Below are positions 8,715 through 18,030 of a stretch of DNA of 64,000 nucleotides, piece by piece. The first letter of the stretch is position 1. Each line of letters opens with the position of its first letter. The notes below the pieces were generated by a model. It worked only from the letters and a program-made list of their open reading frames with translations, did not search any database and was not told the DNA's origin. This DNA is from Agrobacterium sp. a22-2. Its GTDB lineage: Bacteria > Pseudomonadota > Alphaproteobacteria > Rhizobiales > Rhizobiaceae. The translations under genes were made by a program, and so were the position numbers. The DNA lies in contig NZ_JAAXMM010000004.1 in NCBI RefSeq assembly GCF_012276985.1, forward strand, positions 303,736 to 367,735. The letters are read 5' to 3'.

Positions 8715-10562
8715 CTAGACCCGTGCCAGGACATAGGTGCCTGGCGCATCGGCGATGGCGTTGAGCGCCCCGCCGCCGGGAATGCGCGCCGGCACGCGCT
8801 CATGGTCCATCTGCTCGATCCAGTTCTGCCAGTGCGGCCACCAGGAGCCGGGGGTCTCGGTTGCCGCATGCACCCAGTCCTCATAGGTGCCGGTGGTCGG
8901 GCCGCCGGTCCAGTACTGGTATTTCTTCTTGTCGGGCGGATTGACGACGCCGGCGATATGGCCGGAGCCGCTCAGCACGTAGGTGACCGGCCCGCCGAAG
9001 AAACCGCTGCCGACGAAGACCGACTTGGCCGGGGCGATATGATCCTCGCGGGTCGCCAGATTGTAGACCGGGATCGTCACGTCCTTCAGCGACAGGGTCT
9101 TGCCGGCGAGCTTCATCCGGCCGCCGGACAGGTTGTTGTCGAGGTAGCAGTTGCGCAGATAGTAGGAGTGATTGGCGGCCGCCATCCGGGTCGAATCGGA
9201 ATTCCAATAGAGCAGGTCGAAGGGCATCGGATCCTGGCCCTTCAGGTAGTTGTTGACGAAATAGGGCCAGATCAGTTCGGAGGCGCGCAGCATGTTGAAG
9301 GCCGAGGCCATCTTAGAGCCGTCGAGATAGCCGAGCGTCTTCATGCGGTCTTCCATGGCGAGGATCTGCTCCTCGTCGACGAAGACCTTGAGGTCGCCGG
9401 CATAGGTGAAATCCACCTGCGTGGTGAAGAGCGTGGCGCTGGCGATGCGCTTGTCGCCCTCCTGGGCATGCAGGGCAAGGGCTGCGGCCAGCAGCGTGCC
9501 GCCGACGCAGTAGCCGATGGCATTGACCTGCCGTTCGCCGGTGGCCTTTTCGACGGTGTCGAGCGCTACGTCGATGCCCTCGCGGATATAGGCCTCCCAG
9601 TCCTTGCCGGCATGGCGCTCTTCCGGATTGATCCAGGAAATGACGAAGACCGTATGGCCCTGGTCGACGCACCACTTGATGAAGCTTTTCTGCGGGTTGA
9701 GGTCGAGGATGTAGAACTTGTTGATCCAGGGCGGGCAGATCAGCAGCGGCCGCTTCAGCACCGTGTCGGTCGAGGCCTCGTACTGGATGACCTCGCAGAC
9801 ATCGCTCTGGGCGATGACCTTGCCGGGTGTGACGGCCATGTTCTCGCCGACGGCGAACTTGCTGTAGTCGGTCTGGCGCATTCTCAAATCGCCGCCGCCA
9901 GCGGTGATGTCTTCGGCCAGCATTTTCATGCCCTTGACCAGATTGGCGCCATGGCTTGCCACCGTCTCCCGGTAGAGCTGCGGGTTGGTCAGAAGGAAGT
10001 TGACCGGCGAGATGGCGGCGGTGATCTGCTTGACGTAGAAGGCCGCCTTGTGGCGGGTGTGTTCATCGAGACCCTCGGCATCGGTCACCAGCTTGTCGGC
10101 CCATTCGGACACGACCAGATAGGTCTGGCGCAGGAAATCGAAGAACGGATTGCGCTGCCAGTCCTCGTCGGCGAAGCGCTTGTCGGTGGGCACCCCGGCC
10201 TGCGGCTCTGCGGCATCGTCGCCGGACAGTCGATGAAGCGTACGGGTCCAGATGCCGAAGATCGAGGCCAGCAGATAGGTTTGCGCTTCCAGCGTCCGTT
10301 TCGGATCGGATATCCAGTATTCCGCCACTTTGGACAGGGTCTTGACCAGCTCCGTCATGGGCTCGGATACCGGATCGACGATCTCGCCGCGTTCGCGGGG
10401 CGCCAGCCATATCGAGGCGGCCTTGCCGAGGTTTTCGAGCGCCTTGGCAAAGTTCATCGCCATGGCTTCGGGATCCTTGACCACATAGGGATCCAGAAGT
10501 TTCGGGTCGAACCCTGGCTGCTTGGCCTGCGCTGTGCCGCTGTCTTCGGTGTTGCCGCCCAC
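8715..10562 (-). CDS. phaC: class I poly(3-hydroxyalkanoate) synthase
   Basis: 615 residues, typical class I length. Polymerises (R)-3-hydroxyacyl-CoA, mainly 3-hydroxybutyryl-CoA, into granules. The PhaC N-terminal domain covers about residues 80-250 and the alpha/beta-hydrolase core follows. The catalytic triad is visible: C352 in the GYCVGG lipase-like box, D507 in REDHIAP, and H535 in SGHIAG. phaA/phaB are not nearby; a phasin gene is 29 kb away at 39476. Transcribed divergently from the small lipoprotein gene across a short intergenic region. Confidence 0.96.
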   Translation of the reverse strand: MGGNTEDSGTAQAKQPGFDPKLLDPYVVKDPEAMAMNFAKALENLGKAASIWLAPRERGEIVDPVSEPMTELVKTLSKVAEYWISDPKRTLEAQTYLLASIFGIWTRTLHRLSGDDAAEPQAGVPTDKRFADEDWQRNPFFDFLRQTYLVVSEWADKLVTDAEGLDEHTRHKAAFYVKQITAAISPVNFLLTNPQLYRETVASHGANLVKGMKMLAEDITAGGGDLRMRQTDYSKFAVGENMAVTPGKVIAQSDVCEVIQYEASTDTVLKRPLLICPPWINKFYILDLNPQKSFIKWCVDQGHTVFVISWINPEERHAGKDWEAYIREGIDVALDTVEKATGERQVNAIGYCVGGTLLAAALALHAQEGDKRIASATLFTTQVDFTYAGDLKVFVDEEQILAMEDRMKTLGYLDGSKMASAFNMLRASELIWPYFVNNYLKGQDPMPFDLLYWNSDSTRMAAANHSYYLRNCYLDNNLSGGRMKLAGKTLSLKDVTIPVYNLATREDHIAPAKSVFVGSGFFGGPVTYVLSGSGHIAGVVNPPDKKKYQYWTGGPTTGTYEDWVHAATETPGSWWPHWQNWIEQMDHERVPARIPGGGALNAIADAPGTYVLARV

Positions 10563-10731
10563 GCTGCCCTCCCTGGAAGCTTCTTATGGTATTCTTTTAC
10601 AATTGCGCATCCTGCATGAAAACGACTACAAGTTCCAGCGATACGAAAGCACCGTGCCGGTCTTGCGCATTTGCGGGTGGGCATTGGGGTCAATCCAGGG
10701 AATTGGGACGATTGCCGTGAATGAAGCTGCG

Positions 10732-11106
10732 ATGAACGGGATGCGGTTGCTGGTGTCGGGCGTAGCGGCAGTCGCGCTTTTGATGGCCGGCGGTTGTACC
10801 ACGTCGCAGTCGCCTGCCGCACGGCAGGCGGACAGTCTGACCGTGACAGTTCCCGAGGAGGGCGATGTTTCGACCCGGCCGGCGCCTACGCCGGGCGGAT
10901 ATCCGGATTTCTCGCGACCACTGACGGCGGCCAATACCCAGATGAGCAACGAAGACGCCGCCAGCCTGCAACAGCGCATGACGGCGCTTGGCGCGGCGCG
11001 GCGGGCCGGCACCGTGTCGGAGGCCGAGTATCAGCGCCGGCTGGCCGAACTGCGCAAGCTGGCGCTAGAGCATGGCACGGATGCACAAGCCCAGATCGCC
11101 AATTAG
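10732..11106 (+). CDS. small putative lipoprotein
   Basis: About 124 residues, no family recognised. A hydrophobic segment ends in MAGGC, which can serve as a lipobox, placing the mature protein on the periplasmic face of a membrane. A proline- and threonine-rich linker follows, and a C-terminal helix (about residues 75-118) contains the short-repeat pattern seen in SHOCT-like tails (AARRAGTVSEAEYQRRLAEL). The start is uncertain: a GTG at 10717 and an ATG at 10741 are in the same frame; 10732 is a compromise. Divergent from phaC. Confidence 0.65.
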   Translation: MNGMRLLVSGVAAVALLMAGGCTTSQSPAARQADSLTVTVPEEGDVSTRPAPTPGGYPDFSRPLTAANTQMSNEDAASLQQRMTALGAARRAGTVSEAEYQRRLAELRKLALEHGTDAQAQIAN

Positions 11107-11333
11107 CGCTTGCCTTTCCTTCTCTTTGGACGCAAAGCAAAATTCGAGGAGGGGGCAGTTTCTGTCCTGCTTCGGCCTGTTTGCGACCTTCGGTCAAAAA
11201 ATTACCGTATAGGTCCAAAATGGGTTAGTATCGGTCGTCACGGTTCCGCAGTTCGTTACGGGACGATCGCATCAGCCGAGCAACGAACTCGCCGACCGCA
11301 GCCAAGGCCCTATGCGGTTTTACGGGGATTAAG

Positions 11334-12551
11334 ATGGAAGAATTTCATAAAGTCCGGCGCTTGCCGCCCTACGTCTTCGAACAGGTCAACCGTTTGAAGG
11401 CCAGCGCGCGAGCCGGTGGCGCCGACATTATCGATCTTGGCATGGGCAACCCCGACCTTCCGACCCCGCAGGCCATTGTCGACAAGCTTTGCGAAGTGGT
11501 CCAGGACCCGCGCACCCATCGCTATTCGTCATCGAAGGGCATTCCCGGCCTGCGCCGCGCCCAGGCCGCCTATTACGCGCGCCGCTTCGGCGTCAAGCTG
11601 AACCCCGATACGCAGGTCGTGGCGACGCTCGGCTCCAAAGAAGGCTTTGCCAACATGGCGCAGGCGATCACCGCGCCGGGCGACGTTATACTCTGCCCCA
11701 ACCCGACCTATCCGATCCATGCTTTCGGCTTCCTGATGACCGGCGGTGTGATCCGCTCGATTTCCGTCGAGCCGGACGAGACCTTCTTCCCGCCGCTGGA
11801 GCGGGCGGTGCGCCATTCGATCCCCAAGCCGATCGCGCTCATTCTCAACTATCCGTCGAACCCGACGGCGCAGGTTGCCTCGCTCGACTTCTACAAGGAC
11901 GTCATTGCGTTCGCCAAGAAACACGACATCATCGTGCTCTCGGATCTGGCCTATTCGGAAATCTATTTCGATGGCGCGCCGCCGCCGTCGGTGCTGGAAG
12001 TGCCGGGTGCCGTCGACGTGGCCGTCGAGTTCACCTCGATGTCGAAGACCTTCTCGATGCCGGGCTGGCGCATGGGCTTTGCGGTCGGCAACGAACGGCT
12101 GATCTCCGCTCTGACGCGCGTCAAATCCTATCTCGACTACGGCGCCTTCACGCCGATCCAGGTGGCGGCGAGCTTCGCGCTCAACGGCGACGGCAGCGAC
12201 ATTGCCGAAGTGCGCTCGATCTACAAGCGCCGCCGCGACGTGATGGTCGAAAGCTTCGGCAAGGCCGGCTTCGAGGTGCCGCCGCCGGCGGCGACCATGT
12301 TTGCCTGGGCGAAGATCCCGGAAAAATTCCGCCATCTCGGCTCGCTGGAATTTTCCAAGCTGCTGGTCGAAAAGGCCGACGTGGCGGTCGCGCCGGGTAT
12401 CGGCTTCGGCGAAATGGGCGATGATTACGTGCGTCTGGCGCTGGTCGAGAACGAGCACCGCATCCGCCAGGCCGCCCGCAACATCAAGAAGTTCCTGTCG
12501 ACGGCCGACGATACGATGCACAACGTGGTGTCGCTCAACGCCCATCGTTGA
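11334..12551 (+). CDS. class I/II aminotransferase (AlaC / LL-DAP aminotransferase-like)
   Basis: 405-residue PLP enzyme of fold type I. The N-terminal half carries LGMGNPDLPTP and the PLP-phosphate region; the substrate-carboxylate segment LNYPSNPT and SDLAYSEIYF strand are clear; the Schiff-base lysine lies in SMSKTFSMPGWRMG. Family members are annotated as alanine transaminase AlaC or LL-diaminopimelate aminotransferase, and sequence reading alone does not separate these. It lies 62 bases upstream of hom, so a role in aspartate- or pyruvate-family amino-acid synthesis is plausible. A GGGG-containing ribosome site precedes the ATG. Confidence 0.88.
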   Translation: MEEFHKVRRLPPYVFEQVNRLKASARAGGADIIDLGMGNPDLPTPQAIVDKLCEVVQDPRTHRYSSSKGIPGLRRAQAAYYARRFGVKLNPDTQVVATLGSKEGFANMAQAITAPGDVILCPNPTYPIHAFGFLMTGGVIRSISVEPDETFFPPLERAVRHSIPKPIALILNYPSNPTAQVASLDFYKDVIAFAKKHDIIVLSDLAYSEIYFDGAPPPSVLEVPGAVDVAVEFTSMSKTFSMPGWRMGFAVGNERLISALTRVKSYLDYGAFTPIQVAASFALNGDGSDIAEVRSIYKRRRDVMVESFGKAGFEVPPPAATMFAWAKIPEKFRHLGSLEFSKLLVEKADVAVAPGIGFGEMGDDYVRLALVENEHRIRQAARNIKKFLSTADDTMHNVVSLNAHR

Positions 12552-12559
12552 TTTTTCGG

Positions 12560-12582
12560 GCGGCCCGTTCGCGGCCGCCTTC
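12560..12582 (+). terminator. GC-rich hairpin between the aminotransferase and hom
   Basis: Seven-base stem GGCGGCC/GGCCGCC with a seven-base loop, immediately after the aminotransferase stop. No T-run follows, so it may only attenuate or protect the 3' end. Confidence 0.35.
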
Positions 12583-12613
12583 ACTCCTCCATTTGATATA
12601 TCGGGAATGACAC

Positions 12614-13936
12614 ATGGCTGATGCCCTTCGAATTGGCATTGCGGGTCTGGGGACTGTTGGTGCCTCTCTGGTTCGTATTCTGCAAACCCGCGGCAATGCG
12701 CTGGCCGTCGCCTGCGGCCGCCCGATCCGGGTGGTTGCCGTTTCGGCGCGCAATCGCGACAAGGACCGCGGCATCGACCTTGCCGGCGTGACCTGGTTCG
12801 ACGATCCGAGCGAATTGGCGAGATCCGCCGATATCGATGTCTTCGTGGAACTGGTCGGCGGTGCGGAAGGGGCAGCCGACGCCTCGGTTCGCGCCGCACT
12901 CACCCGCGGCCTGCATGTCGTCACCGCCAACAAGGCGCTGCTGGCCAAGCACGGGGTCGAGTTGGCGCGCATGGCGGAAGACAAGGGTCTGCTGCTCAAC
13001 TATGAAGCCGCTGTCGCCGGTGGCATTCCGGTTATCAAGACCCTGCGTGAATCCCTGACGGGCAATGGTTTTTCGCGCGTCTACGGCATTATGAACGGCA
13101 CCTGCAACTACATCCTGACCCGGATGGAAAAGGAAGGCTTAAGCTTCGAGGCGTGCCTCAAGGAAGCCCAGCGCCTTGGCTATGCCGAAGCGGACCCGAC
13201 CTTCGATATCGAAGGCAATGACACCGCGCATAAGCTTGCCATCCTGACGACACTCGCCTTCGGCAGCGAGATTGCTGCGGATGCTATCTATCTCGAAGGC
13301 ATCAGCAATATCTCGATCGAGGACATTCATGCCGCTGCCGATCTCGGCTACCGGATCAAGCTGCTCGGCGTTGCCCAGCGCACCGAAACCGGCATCGAGC
13401 AGCGCGTTCATCCGACCATGGTGCCGCTCGATTCGGTGATCGCGCAGGTCGATGGCGTGACCAATGCGGTGGCGCTGGAATCCGACATTCTCGGTGAATT
13501 GCTGATGGTCGGCCCCGGCGCCGGCGGCAATGCCACGGCGTCGGCCGTGCTCGGCGATATTACCGATATCGCCAAGAGCCGCCCGGGTGCCCAGCAGGTG
13601 CCCGTACTCGGCCGGCCCGCCCATCTGCTCGAGCCCTATCGCCAGGCCGCGATGCAAAGCCATGAGGGCGGATACTTCATCCGCCTGACGGTGCAGGATC
13701 GCACCGGGGTCTTTGCCAGCATCGCCACCAACATGGCCGAGAACGGCATCTCGCTGGAATCGATCGTGCAGCATTCCAAGCAGCCCGTCGGCAAGGATGC
13801 GCCACAGACCATCATTCTCGTCACCCATGCGACGATGGAATCGGCGGTTCGCACCGCCGTGTCGGCGATCAAGGGCGAGGGATATCTGGTCGGCGAACCG
13901 CAGGTCATCCGCATCGAACGGCCGAAGACCGCGTAA
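12614..13936 (+). CDS. hom: homoserine dehydrogenase
   Basis: 440 residues: NAD(P)-binding domain with GLGTVG near the N-terminus, catalytic homoserine dehydrogenase domain with the MNGTCNYILT and YAEADPTFDIEGNDTAHK signatures, and a C-terminal ACT domain (about 350-430) expected to bind threonine for feedback inhibition. Converts aspartate semialdehyde to homoserine in threonine and methionine synthesis. Separated by a GC-rich hairpin from the aminotransferase gene upstream. In many related genomes glpX lies between hom and recJ; here that place is taken by accessory DNA. Confidence 0.97.
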   Translation: MADALRIGIAGLGTVGASLVRILQTRGNALAVACGRPIRVVAVSARNRDKDRGIDLAGVTWFDDPSELARSADIDVFVELVGGAEGAADASVRAALTRGLHVVTANKALLAKHGVELARMAEDKGLLLNYEAAVAGGIPVIKTLRESLTGNGFSRVYGIMNGTCNYILTRMEKEGLSFEACLKEAQRLGYAEADPTFDIEGNDTAHKLAILTTLAFGSEIAADAIYLEGISNISIEDIHAAADLGYRIKLLGVAQRTETGIEQRVHPTMVPLDSVIAQVDGVTNAVALESDILGELLMVGPGAGGNATASAVLGDITDIAKSRPGAQQVPVLGRPAHLLEPYRQAAMQSHEGGYFIRLTVQDRTGVFASIATNMAENGISLESIVQHSKQPVGKDAPQTIILVTHATMESAVRTAVSAIKGEGYLVGEPQVIRIERPKTA

Positions 13937-13977
13937 AACGCCGGTTGTCAGCGGCGCTTTAATGCGTACAGCATTCG

Positions 13978-14025
13978 AAAAGAGCATTGCGGTAAACCCT
14001 TTCGGTTTTGCTGCTGTGCTCTTTT
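13978..14025 (+). terminator. composite hairpin downstream of hom
   Basis: Outer arms AAAAGAGCA and TGCTCTTTT are perfectly complementary, and an inner AAACC/GGTTT pair surrounds a CTTTC loop. The right arm ends in a T-run, so it can act as an intrinsic terminator for hom; it could also be part of the adjacent palindromic repeat cluster. Confidence 0.55.
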
Positions 14026-14034
14026 GGCTTTGAT

Positions 14035-14309
14035 CTAGAGCGTTTCCTGGTTAGATTGAAGCATTCTGTTGGCTCAAACGGAGTCGGATGGTCGCCCGGT
14101 CGGCGCGTGTCGTAGCGACGCCCTACGGCCAAGCCGGCCGGGCGATCAAGCGGCCCGTTTCAGCCAACCCGAAGGGCCGGGCATCTTTCCGCCAGGATCA
14201 AAGGCGATCGGCTCGGACGTACCAAAAGGTATGCCCTTCGCCAATCGCCTTTGCCCTGACGAAAACCTGCTCCGGCAGAATGCTTCAATCTAACCAGGAA
14301 ACGCTCTAG
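14035..14309. repeat. 275-bp palindromic element with perfect 34-bp terminal inverted repeats
   Basis: Bases 14035-14068 and 14276-14309 are exact reverse complements, each with CTAGAG at the outer edge. The interior carries two further hairpins: one bounded by GTTGGCTCAAAC (14067) and GTTTCAGCCAAC (about 14156) with a GC-rich inner stem, and one bounded by AAAGGCGAT/ATCGCCTTT around a GTACC-AAAA-GGTAT tip. No coding frame is convincing and no clear target-site duplication is seen. This nested structure resembles rhizobial intergenic mosaic elements (RIME-like) or a MITE; I cannot assign it to a named family. Confidence 0.8.
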
Positions 14310-14514
14310 GACATTCGGCCGCCGTCTCCGGAGGCCCTGGGTCGTGAGCAAAGTCTGATCTCTCGGCTTCGAACCGCCATTTGGGCGTGACCGATTTGTG
14401 TCGCCAACAAAACAAAATAAAACCGAACAGGACGAAATACGCGACTTGGACTTTCCTTGATACGTCTTCGGTCGCCACGAGAGCATTGCGTGGCCTGAAC
14501 GAGGAAGAACAGAT

Positions 14515-15513
14515 ATGGCAAAGATCCAGGCTATTCCAAACCCGACCCAGTCCGAGGTATCCCAATCTGCAGCAGCGGAGATCAAGCATGCTTGGTGGAA
14601 TCCGTTCGACATCGATCTGCCCGATTGGTGGAATGATCTTACCGGCAATGATCGCGATCATGCATTCAGCGGTACCTCCCGATCGGATGCCCTTTATGGC
14701 AGCTCCAAGGCGGATTTCCTGTTCGGCGGCGCCGGTAACGATACGATCAGCCGCGGCCGCGGCAACGACACCGTCGATGGCGGACGCGGGGCCGATACGC
14801 TGAAAGGCGGAGCGGGAAATGACACCTATCTGGTCGACAATGTCCGCGACAAGGCGATCGACATCGCCCATGGCGGTACCGACACCGTGATCAGTTCTGT
14901 CAGTTATACGCTCTCGTCGGCCATCGAAAACCTTACACTGACCGGAACGAAAGATCTCCGGGCCATCGGCAACGGCCTCGACAACGTACTGACCGGCAAT
15001 GCCGGCGACAACGTGATAAGCGGCGGCGCGGGCGATGACCGGCTTTATGGCGGGTTAGGCAACGATACCATGTTCGGCAATGGCGGCGACGACACCTTGA
15101 GCGGCAGCGTCGGCAAAGACCACTTAAGCGGTGGCGACGGAAACGACAGTCTGCGCGGCGGCCTTGGCAAGGATATCCTGACTGGCGGCGCGGGCGCCGA
15201 CGTGTTCGTCTTCGGGTCCGTCGTCGACTCTGGTCGCCTCGGCCGGGACGCCATCACCGACTTCTCCAGCACGGACGGTGACCGTATCGATGTTTCGCAT
15301 ATCGATGCGAATATCAGCAACGGCCTGCGGGGCAACGATGCCTTCACGTTCATTGGCTCGGAGCTGTTCCATGGCTCCGCCGGTGAGCTGCGCTATCAGA
15401 CGACGGCGTCGAATAACTTCATCTACGGCGACATCAACGGCGACAAGATCTCCGACTTCTCGATCCAACTGGATCAGCCGCTGGATCTTGCCAAAGGCGA
15501 TTTTATTCTCTGA
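14515..15513 (+). CDS. RTX-type calcium-binding secreted protein (first copy)
   Basis: 332 residues. No signal peptide; a Trp-rich N-terminal segment (about 25-45) precedes glycine/aspartate nonapeptide repeats of the GGxGxDxxx kind in two blocks, about residues 55-105 and 160-225, separated by a beta-rich module with [14 protein letters not shown]. The C-terminal part (about 230-332) resembles the serralysin-type M10_C domain and ends in hydrophobic FIL, as expected for type I secretion. Ribosome site GAGGAAG precedes the ATG. No protease domain and no secretion genes are nearby. Function unknown; an extracellular or surface role is inferred. Sister of the protein at 18031. Confidence 0.85.
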   Translation: MAKIQAIPNPTQSEVSQSAAAEIKHAWWNPFDIDLPDWWNDLTGNDRDHAFSGTSRSDALYGSSKADFLFGGAGNDTISRGRGNDTVDGGRGADTLKGGAGNDTYLVDNVRDKAIDIAHGGTDTVISSVSYTLSSAIENLTLTGTKDLRAIGNGLDNVLTGNAGDNVISGGAGDDRLYGGLGNDTMFGNGGDDTLSGSVGKDHLSGGDGNDSLRGGLGKDILTGGAGADVFVFGSVVDSGRLGRDAITDFSSTDGDRIDVSHIDANISNGLRGNDAFTFIGSELFHGSAGELRYQTTASNNFIYGDINGDKISDFSIQLDQPLDLAKGDFIL

Positions 15514-15612
15514 CTTAGCTGGAGGTCCCGGCGTCGATGTTCGGTACCTGATGACGGGCGCTCTGCAGGGCGTCGATCATGCGGGCTAGTTAACCCTCCA
15601 TGCCAGCAACGC

Positions 15613-15635
15613 GATCGCGCCGTCGAGGCGCGATC
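15613..15635 (+). terminator. perfect 9-bp stem hairpin after the first RTX gene
   Basis: GATCGCGCC and GGCGCGATC flank a five-base loop about 100 bases after the RTX stop codon. There is no T-run, so termination is uncertain. The surrounding 15514-15786 stretch holds no convincing gene. Confidence 0.4.
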
Positions 15636-15786
15636 ATTGTGTCCGCGGTCTCTGTGGCTCGAATCTGGAGACAAGGAATGCGACCTTAGGACCGATCTGT
15701 GCCAAAAAAGTCAATCGCCTCTCGCCTGCCTCTCGAATCGCAGCTATAATCGGGGTTCATTTAAGGTCCTGGGGAGGAGCCTTGCC

Positions 15787-16002
15787 ATGTTTCATCCGAA
15801 AAAGCCGGCGCCGGGGGGCGCGTCCTATCCGTTGATGCGCGATAGCTTTGGTGGCCCCTGGTCTTCTATCGAACGCGTGTCATCTGCAGTGCGATTGTCG
15901 GAGGATGACGATTTCGAAGGGATCAGGAACTGGTCCGTCATCCTTGTCTTCGGCGCGATGCTGGTTCCCGCCCTTGCGCTTGTTGCCGCGCTGGTTCTCT
16001 AG
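15787..16002 (+). CDS. small single-span membrane protein, 71 aa
   Basis: Not recognised. Residues 1-45 are soluble with SEDDDFEGIRNW, and residues 49-71 form one strongly hydrophobic helix ending at the C-terminus (tail-anchored topology). A strong ribosome site GGGGAGGAG stands about nine bases upstream of the ATG, supporting real translation even though the frame could be extended upstream. It lies between an RTX gene and recJ. The stop codon overlaps a degenerate copy of the terminal repeat found at 14035. Confidence 0.6.
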   Translation: MFHPKKPAPGGASYPLMRDSFGGPWSSIERVSSAVRLSEDDDFEGIRNWSVILVFGAMLVPALALVAALVL

Positions 16003-16013
16003 CGCGTTTCCTG
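15999..16013 (+). repeat. degenerate fragment of the 34-bp terminal repeat
   Basis: Fourteen of fifteen bases match the outer end of the inverted repeat at 14035 (CTAGCGCGTTTCCTG against CTAGAGCGTTTCCTG). It overlaps the stop codon of the 71-aa gene. Confidence 0.4.
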
Positions 16014-16127
16014 CCTTTAGCGCCCGTCTATGCCTGAGAGCGAGCCGATGGTTTCGGACGCTTTGCGGGCTGGTCATTTTCCCGCCAGCCTGTAGAAGAC
16101 GTCGACAGACAGTATTGGCGAGTGGAC

Positions 16128-17930
16128 ATGGCAGAACCTGTTGATCCCGTACCCCGCGCATTCCTTGGCGTCGAGCGTTCCGCGACCGGCCAGCGCTGGG
16201 TCTCGCGTCCCGACCAGGCGGCCCAGAACCGGGCGCTGGCCATGGCGCAGCAACATGGATTGCCCGAACTTGTGGCGCGGGTGCTGGCCGGGCGCGGCGT
16301 TGGCGTCGACGAGGCGCCGGGATTTCTTGATCCGACGATTAGGAGCCTGATGCCGGATCCCTCGTCGCTGACCGATTGCGACAAGGCCGCTGCGCGTTTG
16401 GAGCGCGCCATCAGGTCCGGCGAGCGTGTGGCGATCTTCGGCGACTACGATGTCGATGGTGCTGCCTCTTCGGCGCTGCTTTACCGGTTCCTGGCCCATT
16501 TCGGCGTCACGGCGGAAATCTACATTCCCGACAGGATCTTCGAAGGTTACGGACCCAATGCGGCGGCGATCGGCCAGCTGATCGATCGCGGCGCCGGGCT
16601 GATCGTCACGGTCGACTGCGGTTCGACCAGCCACGAGGCGCTGGCCGAAGCCGCAACGCGGAAAATCGACGTCGTGGTGATCGATCATCATCAGATGGGG
16701 CACGAATTGCCGATCTGTCATGCGCTGGTCAATCCGAACCGCGAGGACGATCTGTCGGGGCAGGGGCATCTCTGTGCGGCCGGCGTCGTCTTCATGGTGC
16801 TGGTCGCAACGCTCAGGCTGCTGCGCGAGAAGGGGCATCCGCAGGCTCGCTCGCTCGATCTTCTGGCCTGGCTCGACCTGGTGGCGCTGGCGACAATCTG
16901 CGACGTGGTGCCGCTGAAGGGCCTGAACCGCGCCTATGTGGTCAAGGGGCTGGTTGCCGCCCGCCACATGAACAATGCCGGCCTTGCCGCGCTCTTGAAG
17001 GTGGCGGGCATCGGCGGGCCGGTGACGCCCTATCATTTCGGCTTTCTGGTCGGGCCGCGCATCAATGCCGGCGGACGGATCGGCGATGCGGCGCTCGGCA
17101 GCCGTCTGCTGACGCTCGACGACAGCAGCGAGGCCGAGACGATTGCCACGCAGCTGGACGATCTCAACCGCCAGCGGCAGGCGCTGGAAGTGGTGATGCT
17201 GGCCGAAGCGGAAGCCGAGGCGCTGGCCGAATACGGCACGGCCGAGACGGCATCGGTCATCGTCACCGCGCGGGAAAACTGGCACCCGGGTATTGTCGGG
17301 CTGCTTGCCGCCCGGTTGAAGGAAAAATTTCAGCGGCCGGCCTTTGCCATCGCCTTTGATCCGAACGGCAAGGGAAGCGGCTCCGGCCGGTCGATAGCCG
17401 GCTTCGATATTGGCCGCATGGTGCGGGCCGCCGTCGATGCGGGCCTGCTCGTCAAGGGCGGCGGCCATGCCATGGCAGCGGGCCTGACCGTCGAGCGGGC
17501 CAAGCTCGGACTGCTACGAGCGTTTTTCGACGAGGCCTCGCAGCAGGCCGTGATGGCGCTGGCCGCCAATCGGTCCTTGAAGATCGACGGGGCCTTGAGC
17601 GCCTCCGGGGCGACGCTTGCGCTTGTCGACCAGATAGAGACGGCAGGCCCGTTCGGTTCCGGCCATCCGCAACCGATCTTTGCCGTTCCGAGCCATTGCA
17701 TCCGCGACGCGCGGCCGATCGGTACGAACCATGTCAAGGTGACGCTGGAGGCGCCGGACGGCACGCGGCTCGAGGGAATAGCTTTTCGCGCCGCCGATAC
17801 GCCGCTGGGCGAGTTGCTGCTGAACGGCCGGGGCAGTCAGGTGCATGTGGCCGGTTCGTTGAGCGCCGATCATTGGCAGGGCACGCGGCGTATCCAGATC
17901 CGCATCATCGACGCCGCGCCGGCGCTTTAA
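16128..17930 (+). CDS. recJ: single-stranded-DNA-specific exonuclease RecJ
   Basis: 600 residues, usual length. DHH-family 5'-3' exonuclease used in recombination and mismatch repair. Motif I GDYDVDG is at 105-111, the DHH motif at 186-188, the GPRINAGGRIG segment in the middle, and the DHHA1 signature GGGHAMAAG near residue 445; the C-terminal OB-like domain is present. An ATG at 16128 is chosen over a GTG two codons upstream. The gene stands between two RTX genes, an unusual setting for this housekeeping gene. Confidence 0.95.
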   Translation: MAEPVDPVPRAFLGVERSATGQRWVSRPDQAAQNRALAMAQQHGLPELVARVLAGRGVGVDEAPGFLDPTIRSLMPDPSSLTDCDKAAARLERAIRSGERVAIFGDYDVDGAASSALLYRFLAHFGVTAEIYIPDRIFEGYGPNAAAIGQLIDRGAGLIVTVDCGSTSHEALAEAATRKIDVVVIDHHQMGHELPICHALVNPNREDDLSGQGHLCAAGVVFMVLVATLRLLREKGHPQARSLDLLAWLDLVALATICDVVPLKGLNRAYVVKGLVAARHMNNAGLAALLKVAGIGGPVTPYHFGFLVGPRINAGGRIGDAALGSRLLTLDDSSEAETIATQLDDLNRQRQALEVVMLAEAEAEALAEYGTAETASVIVTARENWHPGIVGLLAARLKEKFQRPAFAIAFDPNGKGSGSGRSIAGFDIGRMVRAAVDAGLLVKGGGHAMAAGLTVERAKLGLLRAFFDEASQQAVMALAANRSLKIDGALSASGATLALVDQIETAGPFGSGHPQPIFAVPSHCIRDARPIGTNHVKVTLEAPDGTRLEGIAFRAADTPLGELLLNGRGSQVHVAGSLSADHWQGTRRIQIRIIDAAPAL

Positions 17931-18030
17931 CCGGTTCGCGCCCAGCATTCCGATAGGCGCCATGAGGATTGCTATACGGGCAGTTGCAGACTAGCGTGTT
18001 TGCACTGTGTTAATACTTCGGGAGGCTTGG

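Noticed and set aside
8652..10619. A 655-codon open frame opposite phaC
   Set aside because: Shadow of the phaC reading frame; no ribosome site, no recognisable domain.
14740..15190. Tandem repeats that could be mistaken for a CRISPR array
   Set aside because: The repeats are the coding sequence of GGxGxD nonapeptides of an RTX protein, with no constant spacers.
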